From the NCBI GenBank assembly GCA_016784025.1, contig JADHVL010000011.1, positions 1-64,000 of the forward strand: DNA of 64,000 nt. The letters are read 5' to 3'. This DNA comes from Fidelibacterota bacterium. GTDB taxonomy: Bacteria; Fidelibacterota; UBA8477; JABMPR01. The notes below the pieces were generated by a model, which did no database searches, was not told where the DNA came from, and saw only the letters and a list, made by a program, of their open reading frames with translations. Shown piece after piece: positions 15,244 through 24,257 of this stretch (position 1 is the first letter of the stretch; every line of letters begins with the position of its first letter). A program made the position numbers and the translations under genes.

Positions 15244-16626
15244 ATGGATAGCAAAATGGCTGATCACAAAATCAAAATTTTAATCATTGATGACGAAAAA
15301 AATATTCGATTAACCCTCAGGGATATTTTAGAAGATGAAGGCCATCATGTGCTGGAAGCCGGGACTGGTGAAGACGGGTTGGCACTCCTGAAGAATGAAA
15401 GTGTTGATCTGGTTCTGCTGGATGTCCGTTTACCAGGTATTGATGGTATCGAAGTCCTGAAAGGGATTCGTGAGATAGATGAATCCCTCGATGTTATTAT
15501 GATCTCTGGTCATGCCACCGTTGGGACCGCTGTTGATGCTTTGAGAATTGGTGCCTATGATTTCCTTGAAAAACCACTCTCATTAGCCCGGGTTAAATTG
15601 GCTATTCGAAATCTATCGGAAAAACAAACGCTGACCAAAAGATCAGCCCTCGTTCAACAGAACCAGCAGGACAAATATCGGCTTGTTGGAAGCTCACCAC
15701 AAATTCAACAGGTCTTGGAAACGGCTCGTCGTGTGGGACCTACTTCGGCCAAAGTTCTTATTCGTGGAGAAAGCGGCACGGGTAAGGAACTGGTTGCTCA
15801 CGCCATCCATGCCGCTAGTCCCAGGGCGGAGGATGCCTTTGTAAAATTCAACGCTGCTGCTATTCCCTCAGAGCTGGTTGAAAGTGAACTGTTTGGACAT
15901 GAAAAGGGTGCCTTTACTGGAGCCGTCGGCCAGAAAAAAGGTAAAATCGAGATGGCCCATAGTGGGACACTATTTCTTGATGAAATCGGAGACATGAGTC
16001 TTTCTGCCCAGGCTAAAATCCTTCGTGTTCTTGAAGATGGAAAATTTGAACGTGTTGGTGGAACTCAGACCCAGTCAGTTGACATTCGACTCTTAGCGGC
16101 TACCAATAAACCCCTTGAGGAAATGGTCTCTGAAGGAAAATTCAGAGAGGATCTATTTTATCGCCTCAATGTGGTCCCCATTAATCTACCTCCACTCCGT
16201 GAAAGAGAAGGCGATATAAAAACTCTTCTCAATCACTTCCTGTCACACTATGCCGCTGAATTAAGTCTGTTCCCTAAGCAGTTTTCCCGGGATGCCATGA
16301 ACATGTTGGTTGGTTATCCTTTTCCTGGAAACATCCGCGAGTTGAGAAACCTCATCGAGCGTCTATATATTCTGAGTCCCAATGAAGAGGTCGATCTACC
16401 TGAGGTAAAACCTCATTTGAATCAGGTCGTCTCTGCAGAAGGAGATGCTGCAATCTTTACTGAAACACGCCCCTTTGCTGAGGCAAAACGGATGTTCGAG
16501 GAACGCTTTCTGGAGTCACAGCTCCGTCAGCATGCTGGTAACATCAGTCGGACTGCCAACAGTTTAGGCATGCAGCAATCCAATCTCTCACGGAAGTTAA
16601 AAGAATTGGGGTTGGGTAAATCCTGA
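15244..16626 (+). CDS. Sigma-54-dependent response regulator, NtrC family
   Basis: 460 aa. Receiver domain (residues 8-125) with the acidic pair IIDDEK, phospho-acceptor Asp in LVLLDVRLPG and Lys in LEKPLS. AAA+ domain with Walker A GESGTGKEL, the sigma-54-contact loop GAFTGA, Walker B LFLDEIGDM, and the arginine finger region YRLNV. A Fis-type C-terminal HTH, NISRTANSLGMQQSNLSRKL, binds enhancers. All features needed for sigma-54 activation are intact. The coupled kinase is directly upstream. A good sigma-54 promoter in this window is at 19228-19243 before nfnAB. Confidence 0.93.
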   Translation: MDSKMADHKIKILIIDDEKNIRLTLRDILEDEGHHVLEAGTGEDGLALLKNESVDLVLLDVRLPGIDGIEVLKGIREIDESLDVIMISGHATVGTAVDALRIGAYDFLEKPLSLARVKLAIRNLSEKQTLTKRSALVQQNQQDKYRLVGSSPQIQQVLETARRVGPTSAKVLIRGESGTGKELVAHAIHAASPRAEDAFVKFNAAAIPSELVESELFGHEKGAFTGAVGQKKGKIEMAHSGTLFLDEIGDMSLSAQAKILRVLEDGKFERVGGTQTQSVDIRLLAATNKPLEEMVSEGKFREDLFYRLNVVPINLPPLREREGDIKTLLNHFLSHYAAELSLFPKQFSRDAMNMLVGYPFPGNIRELRNLIERLYILSPNEEVDLPEVKPHLNQVVSAEGDAAIFTETRPFAEAKRMFEERFLESQLRQHAGNISRTANSLGMQQSNLSRKLKELGLGKS

Positions 16627-16659
16627 CATACCTCGATCGATAAAGAAAAGAGCAACAAT

Positions 16660-19107
16660 ATGAGCTGTACTAAAGCCCTTATCCTGGGGGTATTATTTAT
16701 AATATCTACTTCCATCGCAGAAGAGAGAAAAACCATCACTGTAGCAAGGACATTAGCTGCTCCAGTCATTGATGGCAGGATCGACGAAGCGGACTGGTAT
16801 AGTGTAGAACCAGCAACTAATTTTAATCGATTTGATCCCGAAAGCGGGGGACCTGCCCCAGTTAAAACTGAGATTCGCGTTCTCTATGATGATGTTGCAC
16901 TATATATAGCCGCGAAAATGTACGATCCTGATCCTGCTAATATTCCCTCACAACTCGGTAAACGTGATGACTGGGATGTTGTCGCTGACTGGATTGGTTT
17001 ATGGATCAACCCTTTTGATGATGGTGCCAATGAACTCACCTTTGTGGTTACATCTGCTGGCGTTCAAGTTGACTTGAAATTCAGCCCAAATGGCAATGAT
17101 TCAAATTGGGATCCTGTCTGGGAGAACGCAGTAAAATTTGACGCGGAGGGCTGGAATGCTGAGATAGCAATTCCATTTAGCCAGATGCGTTTTCCAGCCA
17201 TAGATATTCAGAACTGGGGCTTCAATATTGGACGGTATAGCGCCACAAGACGAGAAATGTATACATGGACCCTGTTGGATAAGGAAACGGGTAATTATGC
17301 TCAACAGACAGGGTTGCTAAAAGGTATTGAGAACATCGAATCACCTCTCCGTCTTTCCTTTACTCCCTATGCCTCAGCTTCATCAGATCGTTATCCTGTA
17401 GATGATGGTATGGCTTCAGCAACATCCTATAGAGGAGGCATGGATCTCCAGTATGGTATTAATGAAAGTTTTACTCTGGATATGACCCTGATTCCAGATT
17501 TTGGTCAGGTTCAATCCGATAACATTGAGCTTAATCTCTCTCCCTTCGAGATTCGGCATAATGAACATCGCCCCTTTTTTACTGAAGGAACTCAACTTCT
17601 GCAAAAAGCTGGTCTATTCTATTCCCGGCGGGTTGGTTCCAAACCAGTGAGGTATTGGCAGGTGGCTGATGAAGAGGTGCTGGATGAAGGGGAGTCCATC
17701 AAGTCCAACCCAGATATTACCCAATTGATTAATGCAACCAAAATCACAGGTCAGACTGTGAATGGGCTGGGTCTGGGATTTTTCAATGCCATCACTGCTC
17801 CTGTCCATGCAGTCATTGAAGATTCATTTGGGGTTGAGCGAGAATATCTCACCAATCCCACAACCAACTACAATTTGATCGTCGTCAGCAAAAATTTGCA
17901 AAATGGATCCGAGTTTAGTGTAACAAACTCCAATGTAGCACGATTTTCAGGAGATGACTCAACCAAGGATTTTAATAATGCCAATGTCACGGGCTATGAG
18001 ACAAGGCTTTTCACCAGCGATTCAAAGTGGCGCCTTCAATCTTCAGGAGCCTATAGTCATCTGAGCTACCCTGACAGCAATTCCACAGGACATCACTATT
18101 TCGTGAGATTGTCTGAAGTACAAGGTATTGCCAAATATGGTATAGGCTATGGCGTGGAGAGTGAATTTTACAATCCCAACGATTTGGGATTTCTACGACA
18201 GGGCAATGAGGTAGAGCAATTTGCCTGGTTAGAACTTCAAACCATCAATCCAGTGTGGAAAGTGAATCATGCCCGCATAGAAATTAGTGGTTTCTACGCA
18301 CAGCTCTTCAATCCCCGCGTCTATACCCATCTTGGGATTCGGGCCGACTACAATGTGACCTTCAAGAACTACTACTCCATGGGGGGAGGGGCAGCATTGA
18401 ACCCACGAGAAGGACATGATTATAACGAAACACGTGTAGATGATCGCTACTTTACGACGCCCAAAGGTTTTGACACCCATTTATGGGTAGCATCAAACTA
18501 CTCCAAACCCTTTTCCATGAGTGGTTGGGCAGGAATTTCAGCTGTCACACGCCGAGGAAGCCAGTGGCGGGGCAGTGGTCTAAATCCCAAATGGCGAGTC
18601 AACAACCAGTTCATGATCCAGTATGAGTTAGATCGACATGTCCGTTCAAAAAATCATGGATTTGCTGATTTTGATGCCAACGATGATCCAATTTTTGGGA
18701 AACGTGACCACATCACCACCACCAACACCATTTATACTCAATACATCGTTAGCAGAAACCTTGAATCTGATATCCGCTTTCGGCACTACCGCTCCACTGT
18801 AGAATACTTGGAATTTTTCGATCTCATGGATGATGGAAACCTATCTCCCAGTAGTTTTAACGAAGACCTCAATACAGTCTTTAATGCACTGACCATTGAT
18901 GCCGTCATGACCTGGCGTTTTGCACCTGGGAGTGAATTGACCCTGGCCTGGAAGAATGCAATCTATTCAGATGGTGACACTGAGGATCTGGAGAAAAATT
19001 ACTTTGAGGATCTTCAGGATGTATGGAACCAAGACCAGAGCAATAGCATCTCTTTAAAACTATTGTACTATGTTGACTCTTGGGCGTTGAGACACCGACT
19101 TAAATAA
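16660..19107 (+). CDS. DUF5916 (CBM9-like) outer-membrane protein
   Basis: 815 aa. A signal peptide (residues 1-20) is followed by a CBM9-like N-domain at about 28-215: VIDGRIDEADWYSVEPATNF, EIRVLYDDVALYIAAKMYD, DWIGLWINPF. The rest is an outer-membrane barrel with a DUF5916 signature (LIPDFGQVQSDNIELNLSP, then HRPFFTEG). Such proteins are common in FCB bacteria; substrate unknown. It follows the regulator after 33 bp with an AAGAAAAG site, so it may be in the same transcript and could be the envelope component the system controls. A terminator follows at 19132. Confidence 0.8.
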   Translation: MSCTKALILGVLFIISTSIAEERKTITVARTLAAPVIDGRIDEADWYSVEPATNFNRFDPESGGPAPVKTEIRVLYDDVALYIAAKMYDPDPANIPSQLGKRDDWDVVADWIGLWINPFDDGANELTFVVTSAGVQVDLKFSPNGNDSNWDPVWENAVKFDAEGWNAEIAIPFSQMRFPAIDIQNWGFNIGRYSATRREMYTWTLLDKETGNYAQQTGLLKGIENIESPLRLSFTPYASASSDRYPVDDGMASATSYRGGMDLQYGINESFTLDMTLIPDFGQVQSDNIELNLSPFEIRHNEHRPFFTEGTQLLQKAGLFYSRRVGSKPVRYWQVADEEVLDEGESIKSNPDITQLINATKITGQTVNGLGLGFFNAITAPVHAVIEDSFGVEREYLTNPTTNYNLIVVSKNLQNGSEFSVTNSNVARFSGDDSTKDFNNANVTGYETRLFTSDSKWRLQSSGAYSHLSYPDSNSTGHHYFVRLSEVQGIAKYGIGYGVESEFYNPNDLGFLRQGNEVEQFAWLELQTINPVWKVNHARIEISGFYAQLFNPRVYTHLGIRADYNVTFKNYYSMGGGAALNPREGHDYNETRVDDRYFTTPKGFDTHLWVASNYSKPFSMSGWAGISAVTRRGSQWRGSGLNPKWRVNNQFMIQYELDRHVRSKNHGFADFDANDDPIFGKRDHITTTNTIYTQYIVSRNLESDIRFRHYRSTVEYLEFFDLMDDGNLSPSSFNEDLNTVFNALTIDAVMTWRFAPGSELTLAWKNAIYSDGDTEDLEKNYFEDLQDVWNQDQSNSISLKLLYYVDSWALRHRLK

Positions 19108-19131
19108 TTTTACCATATCCGTTATTTCCAC

Positions 19132-19166
19132 AACAGGCACACAATTATTGTGTGCCTGTTTTATTT
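19132..19166 (+). terminator. Terminator after DUF5916 gene
   Basis: AACAGGCACACAA-TTA-TTGTGTGCCTGTT followed by TTATTT. The same perfect palindrome lies 70-95 bp upstream of the sigma-54 promoter, so it might also be a protein-binding site. Confidence 0.85.
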
Positions 19167-19227
19167 CTACAAACCCTGCAATAGATACACTCCCAAACTG
19201 AAAATCATCTCCTGATAATACGTAATA

Positions 19228-19243
19228 TGGCACAAGACTTGCC
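19228..19243 (+). promoter_or_regulatory. Sigma-54 promoter of nfnA-nfnB-rubrerythrin
   Basis: TGGCACAAGACTTGCC has the -24 GG and -12 GC elements at exact sigma-54 spacing, compared with the consensus TGGCAC-N5-TTGCA. Transcription would start near 19253, about 20 nt before the nfnA ATG and just ahead of its AACAGGAGTG ribosome binding site. Spacing and position both fit. Confidence 0.7.
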
Positions 19244-19273
19244 TTAAGCATGAATTGAAAACAGGAGTGAAAA

Positions 19274-20146
19274 ATGTATAAAATTATTAAGGCTGAGTTC
19301 ATTGCACCCAATGTGAAAAGTTTCATCCTCGAAGCACCGCACATCGCCAAAAAGCGTCAGGCTGGTCAATTCATTATTTTACGTGTTCATGATAAAGGTG
19401 AACGCATCCCCATTACTATAGCAGATTCAAATACTGAAGAGGGTTGGATTAACATCATTGTCCAGGGCTTGGGGAAAACCAGTGCTCATTTAAATACACT
19501 TGAAACAGGGGACTATTTGCAGGATCTGGTGGGTCCCTTGGGCCTACCTACCCATATTGAGAATTGGGGTACCCTGGTTTGCATGAGTGGTGGTGTCGGT
19601 ACAGCCGAAGCACTTCCTATTGCAGCTGCCGGAAAAGCGGCGGGCAATAGAGTGATTTCAATTATTGGTGCCCGCAATAAAGACTTGATCATCGCTGAAG
19701 ACCAGATGGCTGAAGTCGTTGATGAGGTGCGGATTTCTACAGATGATGGCTCTGCCGGACGTCACGGTTTAGTCACCGACGTATTACAGGATCTCATGGA
19801 TGAAGGTATCACACCTGATATGATTGTTGCCATTGGACCACTCCCCATGATGGCAGCAGTCTCCAACCAGACCAAAGAAATTGGCATCCCCACCATGGTC
19901 AGCTTAAATGCTATCATGGTTGATGGAACCGGTATGTGCGGCGCCTGTCGCGCAACTGTTGGTGGCAAAACTGTCTTTGTCTGCGTTGATGGACCTGAAT
20001 TTGATGGGCATCAAGTCGATTTTAAAGAATTGGGTAGCCGTCAGAGAATGTATAAAAAACAGGAAGAAGAGTCTCATAAGTGCTTTCTGGAGCGACAGAT
20101 GAAAAAGATGAAAGCTGAGCAGATGAAAGTGGAGGTCACGTCATGA
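19274..20146 (+). CDS. nfnA: NADH-dependent ferredoxin:NADP+ oxidoreductase, small subunit (NfnA/SudB-like)
   Basis: 290 aa. FAD/NAD-binding flavoprotein with a C-terminal 2Fe-2S site. Residues 1-95: FAD domain (KSFILEAPHIAKK, RQAGQFIILRVHDKGERIPI). Residues 96-225: nucleotide-binding part with CMSGGVGTAEALPIAAA. C-terminal DGTGMCGACRATVGGKTVFV followed by CVDGP carries the cluster cysteines. In NfnAB it couples NADH, NADPH and ferredoxin by electron bifurcation in the cytoplasm; the similar sulfide dehydrogenase (SudAB) is an alternative name. A GGAGTG site lies before ATG, and the stop overlaps nfnB as ATGA. Confidence 0.88.
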   Translation: MYKIIKAEFIAPNVKSFILEAPHIAKKRQAGQFIILRVHDKGERIPITIADSNTEEGWINIIVQGLGKTSAHLNTLETGDYLQDLVGPLGLPTHIENWGTLVCMSGGVGTAEALPIAAAGKAAGNRVISIIGARNKDLIIAEDQMAEVVDEVRISTDDGSAGRHGLVTDVLQDLMDEGITPDMIVAIGPLPMMAAVSNQTKEIGIPTMVSLNAIMVDGTGMCGACRATVGGKTVFVCVDGPEFDGHQVDFKELGSRQRMYKKQEEESHKCFLERQMKKMKAEQMKVEVTS

Positions 20147-21600
20147 AACGCGAACGTCCCGAATCATTTAACACCGTTCCCATGAAGGAACGCATGATCA
20201 TCCCTCGTCAGGATATGCCTGAACAAGATGCCCTTCTCAGAAGCACAAATTTTCTTGAGGTAAATCTTGGCCTGACCCCTGAGCAGGCTGTTTTTGAAGC
20301 TCAACGTTGTATAGAATGTAAAAGCCCTACCTGTATGGATGGCTGCCCTGTGAGCATCAAGATTCCAGATTTCATTCAACTGATCTGTAATGAAGATTTT
20401 GTCGGCGCTGCAAAAAAAATTAAAGAAGACAATTCACTCCCGGCTATTTGTGGTCGCGTGTGTCCACAGGAAACCCAGTGTGAAGAAGTCTGTGTCATGG
20501 GGAAACGCTTTGAACCTGTGGCCATTGGTCGTCTTGAGAGATTTGTTGCGGATTATGCCATGCAGCATGGCAACGGCTCCATGGAGACCTTTGATAAACC
20601 CACCTCATCGGGACAAAAAGTTGCCATTGTTGGATCAGGACCTGCCGGTTTAGCCGTCGCCAGTGATCTTATCAAGGAAGGTCATGAAATCACCGTCTTT
20701 GAGGCATTACATGAGTTTGGTGGTGTGCTGGTATATGGTATACCAGAATTTCGCCTCCCTAAATCTATTCTACGCAAAGAAGTTGCTTCCCTGGAAGACA
20801 TGGGTGTGAAATTTGTGAAGAATTTTATCGTCGGTCGCACCATGACCATACAAGAACTCATGGCAGATGAAGGCTATGATGCCGTCTTCCTGGGCTTAGG
20901 CGCAGGCCTGCCACGATTTATGAATATCCCTGGTGAAAACCTGAATGGAGTGTATTCAGCCAATGAATTTCTGACCCGCTCCAATCTCATGCGTGGTTAT
21001 GAATTCCCTGAATGGGATACACCCCTTTATCGTGCGAAACATGCCATTATTGTTGGTGGTGGGAATACAGCCATGGATGCCGTCAGAACTGCCAAGCGTC
21101 TTGGTGCTGATGAAGCTTCCATTGTATATCGTCGTTCTGAAGAGGAAATGCCTGCCAGAAATGAAGAGATTCATCACGCCAAGGAAGAAGGCGTTGAATT
21201 TATGAATCTGGTAAATCCAATAGAGTTTATCAGTGATGATCAGGGGAGTGTGGTTGCTGCCAAATGTCTCCGCATGGAGCTGGGAGAGCCCGATGAATCA
21301 GGTCGTCGCCGTCCAGTACCCATGGAAGGTTCCGAATTCGTCATGGATGTGGATATGGTGGTTATTGCCGTGGGTAATGGATCGAACCCATTGATCTCAC
21401 AGACCACACCAGAAATAGAAACCAACAAATGGGGCAATATTGTTGCCGATGAAGATGGCAGAACCTCCATGGATGGCGTTTTTGCTGGTGGTGATATTGT
21501 AAGCGGTGGCGCCACAGTTATTTTAGCCATGGGTGCAGGCCGGAAATCAGCCATTGCCATTAATGAATATTTGAAAGCCAAGGTAGGGAGTTTAGCATGA
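20143..21600 (+). CDS. nfnB: NfnB / GltD-like NADPH oxidoreductase, large subunit
   Basis: 485 aa. The N-terminal 4Fe-4S region has CIECKSPTCMDGCPVSIKI and CGRVCPQETQCEEVC; two dinucleotide-binding folds follow (VAIVGSGPAGLAVA at about 163 and AIIVGGGNTAMDAVRTAKR at about 300), then YRRSEEEMPAR and an FAD-binding GVFAGGDIVSGGATVI. This matches glutamate synthase small subunit and NfnB. No gltB large subunit is nearby and NfnA is overlapped by 4 bp, so NfnB is the better name. The next gene, a rubrerythrin, overlaps its stop by 4 bp. Confidence 0.88.
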   Translation: MKRERPESFNTVPMKERMIIPRQDMPEQDALLRSTNFLEVNLGLTPEQAVFEAQRCIECKSPTCMDGCPVSIKIPDFIQLICNEDFVGAAKKIKEDNSLPAICGRVCPQETQCEEVCVMGKRFEPVAIGRLERFVADYAMQHGNGSMETFDKPTSSGQKVAIVGSGPAGLAVASDLIKEGHEITVFEALHEFGGVLVYGIPEFRLPKSILRKEVASLEDMGVKFVKNFIVGRTMTIQELMADEGYDAVFLGLGAGLPRFMNIPGENLNGVYSANEFLTRSNLMRGYEFPEWDTPLYRAKHAIIVGGGNTAMDAVRTAKRLGADEASIVYRRSEEEMPARNEEIHHAKEEGVEFMNLVNPIEFISDDQGSVVAAKCLRMELGEPDESGRRRPVPMEGSEFVMDVDMVVIAVGNGSNPLISQTTPEIETNKWGNIVADEDGRTSMDGVFAGGDIVSGGATVILAMGAGRKSAIAINEYLKAKVGSLA

Positions 21601-22061
21601 GCCTGAAAGACCAAATCAGTTCAATGGATATGGATGATATTGTTGAAATGTGCATTAATCAGGAACAGCAGGCCATTGATCTATATACCCTTGCCAGAGA
21701 TCAGGCTAAAGATGAGAGCGCACGCCAGAAATTTCAAGAGCTGGTTGACATGGAGACAGTCCATAAAGTCTCACTGAAAAATTTTGAGATCGAGAATTAT
21801 ATTGAACTTCCACCTGCTGATCTCAAAGTCACCAATTATTTGATGGAACCTGTGCTGCAGGACAACATGACGACTCAGGAGATCATTATCCTAGCCGCCA
21901 AGCGTGAAGACAAAACAGCTCGGATGTATCAGGATTTAGCAGATCATTTCCACTTTGATAAAAAGTTGAATACCTTTTTTCAGATGATGGCTGACGAAGA
22001 ACTACGTCACAAACATGATCTTGAAACAGAATACGAAAACGAGTTTCTTCAAGAAGGATAA
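21597..22061 (+). CDS. Rubrerythrin-like ferritin (diiron) protein
   Basis: 154 aa, four-helix ferritin-like domain with carboxylate/His diiron ligands: CINQEQQAIDLYT, ELVDMETVHKVSL, AKREDKTARMYQDLA, MADEELRHKHDLE. No rubredoxin tail is present, so electrons must come from a separate donor. ATGA overlap with nfnB means the three proteins are made together, suggesting that Nfn-type pyridine nucleotide oxidation is linked to peroxide or oxygen detoxification. That link is inference. The gene ends before a perfect palindrome at 22100. Confidence 0.78.
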   Translation: MSLKDQISSMDMDDIVEMCINQEQQAIDLYTLARDQAKDESARQKFQELVDMETVHKVSLKNFEIENYIELPPADLKVTNYLMEPVLQDNMTTQEIIILAAKREDKTARMYQDLADHFHFDKKLNTFFQMMADEELRHKHDLETEYENEFLQEG

Positions 22062-22099
22062 CCCAGTTTTCCAATTTTTTGAATAGGGTTTGAATCGTT

Positions 22100-22141
22100 G
22101 GTATCTCCAGGCCGGGATTCGAATCCCGGCCTGGAGATACC
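22100..22141. repeat. Perfect 42-bp palindrome between convergent genes
   Basis: Each half reads GGTATCTCCAGGCCGGGATT plus C and its exact complement follows with no loop. It lies in the 86-bp gap between the rubrerythrin and argS, which converge. Neither side has a run of T or A, so a classical bidirectional terminator is unlikely. The centre GGGATTCGAATCCC resembles a tRNA T-loop but there is no tRNA around it. Confidence 0.85.
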
Positions 22142-22147
22142 GCAATA

Positions 22148-23779
22148 TCACATCTGCTCTGGCGCAGAAATTCCCAATATACGCAGACCATTTCTCAAGG
22201 TAATTTGAACTGCCTCGAGCAGGGCCAATCTGGCTTTGGACAACTCAGGTGCATCAAGATCGATCACCTTATACTCTGTATAAAATTTATGTAGAGCTGT
22301 GGCCAATTCGAATAGGTAGCTCGGTAAATGGTGCACTTCAAGAGCGCGTCGACAATGATCAATGACTTCAGGAAATTCAAGGGTCTTATTGATCAGCGCT
22401 ACCGTAAACTCCTCATCTAGCAGGGATAAATCAGCGTTCTCGGTATCTGAAGCCAAACCCCGTTCCAGGCCGCGTCTAAAAATGCTGGAAATTCTGGCGT
22501 GGGCGTATTGGAGATAGAAAACCGGATTCTCATCAGTCTGGCGTTTGGCCAGATCAAGATCAAAGTTGAGATGGCTGGAAGCGCTGCGCATGATATAGAA
22601 ATAGCGGACCACATCAGCACCGACTTCATCAATTAGCTCGTCCAGAGTCACAAAATTTGCTTTTCTGGTGGACATTTTTACAACTTCGCCGGAACGCAGC
22701 AACGTTACAAATTGATGAATCACCACTTCGATATGCTCATGCTTTAAATCCATCACTTTCAAAGCGGAGAGTACATCAGGATAAGCATCGATATGATCGG
22801 CGCCAAAAATGTCCACAACCAGATCAAATCCCCGCGCGACTTTTTCGCGATGATAAGCAATATCCGGCAAACGATAGGTGGGCTCGCCACTGGACTTCAC
22901 CAGCACACGATCCTGTTCTATACCCAATTCACTGGTTTTAAACCAGGTCGCCCCATCCTTGTCGTAGAGTAAGCCCTTCTCGCGCAGAATGTCTAATACT
23001 TCATCAATTTTACCAGTCTCATAAAGTGAACGTTCATTGTAGAATACATCGTGGACGACACCGATTCGTTCCAAGCTGGATTTTATAATGGCGAAAATCG
23101 ATTCTTCCGCATAGGTCTTAAAAATATCAATCTCATCGTCAGCAGTCAGGTCAGGTTTCTCTGATAGGAGGCTATTGGCTACATCAAGGAGGTACATTCC
23201 TTCATAGCCACCATCCGGTAGAGTGATAGACTCACCCTTCAACTCCATGTAGCGTGCTTTTAGGGATTCACCAAGAAGGCGCATTTGACGACCTGCATTG
23301 TTAAAATAATATTCCCGGGTGACATCGTATCCTGACCAGCTTAGAATATTGGCCAGAGTATCGCCGAGGACGGTTTGTCGTCCATGTCCGACAGTGAGGG
23401 GACCCGTAGGGTTGGCACTGACAAACTCAACCTGGGCAGTTTTGCCCTTACCAAAAGCACCCTTTCCATACTCATCTTTTTCTTTGAGGATGTGACGAAC
23501 CTGAGCGGTGAGATAATCTGCTGATTGGAAAAAATTTATAAAGCCGGGATTTAAAATTTCAAATTTTTCAACAATGCCTGAATCCAGAGTAAAGCCATCC
23601 ATGAGCTCTTCAGCAATCTGCATGGGTGAGCGTTTCAAATCACGCGCCAGAGCCATGGCTATATTACTGGCCCAATCTCCATTTTCAGCTTTTTTGGGTC
23701 GTGATAACTGGAGCCGGTCTGTTGGCCACCCCAATTGCTCCAGTCTAGCAGTGAGCTGCGTTGTTAGGTATTCAAACAT
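22148..23779 (-). CDS. argS: Arginyl-tRNA synthetase
   Basis: 543 aa from ATG 23779 (a TTG 23791 is in frame). Class I aminoacyl-tRNA synthetase charging tRNA-Arg. The HIGH region is ANPTGPLTVGHGRQTVLGD; the KMSKS loop is VVKMSTRKANFVTL, a common ArgRS form. The N-terminal additional domain (LGWPTDRLQLSRPKK) and the C-terminal DALR anticodon-binding domain ending in LRILGIS are complete. It is the first gene of no clear operon; rsfS is upstream by 19 bp on the same strand. Confidence 0.96.
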   Translation of the reverse strand: MFEYLTTQLTARLEQLGWPTDRLQLSRPKKAENGDWASNIAMALARDLKRSPMQIAEELMDGFTLDSGIVEKFEILNPGFINFFQSADYLTAQVRHILKEKDEYGKGAFGKGKTAQVEFVSANPTGPLTVGHGRQTVLGDTLANILSWSGYDVTREYYFNNAGRQMRLLGESLKARYMELKGESITLPDGGYEGMYLLDVANSLLSEKPDLTADDEIDIFKTYAEESIFAIIKSSLERIGVVHDVFYNERSLYETGKIDEVLDILREKGLLYDKDGATWFKTSELGIEQDRVLVKSSGEPTYRLPDIAYHREKVARGFDLVVDIFGADHIDAYPDVLSALKVMDLKHEHIEVVIHQFVTLLRSGEVVKMSTRKANFVTLDELIDEVGADVVRYFYIMRSASSHLNFDLDLAKRQTDENPVFYLQYAHARISSIFRRGLERGLASDTENADLSLLDEEFTVALINKTLEFPEVIDHCRRALEVHHLPSYLFELATALHKFYTEYKVIDLDAPELSKARLALLEAVQITLRNGLRILGISAPEQM

Positions 23780-23798
23780 ATTTGGATTCAATCAATTC

Positions 23799-24200
23799 TT
23801 ATAGATTATCGAACAGAGGAGTTTCTGCACTGGGGGCATTCTCATCCTCGCTGAGCTCGGTGATCTCAGCATCGATCCAGAGACGTTCCAGGTCATAAAA
23901 ATCTCGACTGGCTTCATGGAATACATGGACGACAACATTGATGTAATCAAGGAGGATCCATTCACGTGTATCATAGCCTTCCTTGTTAAAGGGTCGCTCC
24001 ACTTCTGCAATCTCATCCACTACATGATCTATGATTGCCTTGACCTGAACATCTGAGCCACCGGAGCAAATCACAAAAAAATCGGTCATTGAAGTGATTT
24101 TATGTACATCCAGTATTTTCACACGATTTGCTTTTTTCTGAAGGGCAAGTTCACCAATCTTAAAAGCGAGTTCTTTTGAATCTGAGTAGTTATCAGGCAT
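23799..24200 (-). CDS. rsfS: Ribosomal silencing factor RsfS (Iojap)
   Basis: 133 aa. Binds ribosomal protein uL14 and blocks 50S/30S joining in starvation. Family features: KKANRVKILDVHKITSMTDF followed by FVICSGGSDVQVKAI near the start and DYINVVVHVFHEASRDFYDL followed by ERLW near the end. Length is normal. It lies between the LytR_C gene and argS on the minus strand. Confidence 0.92.
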   Translation of the reverse strand: MPDNYSDSKELAFKIGELALQKKANRVKILDVHKITSMTDFFVICSGGSDVQVKAIIDHVVDEIAEVERPFNKEGYDTREWILLDYINVVVHVFHEASRDFYDLERLWIDAEITELSEDENAPSAETPLFDNL

Positions 24201-24257
24201 AGATCATTTCAATTTTTTGATTAATGAGGGCTGGGCTAAGGAGCACAAGGGCAATAC

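Noticed and set aside
22100-22141. tRNA remnant at the perfect palindrome
   Set aside because: Only a T-loop-like centre is present; no anticodon arm, D arm or matching acceptor stem.
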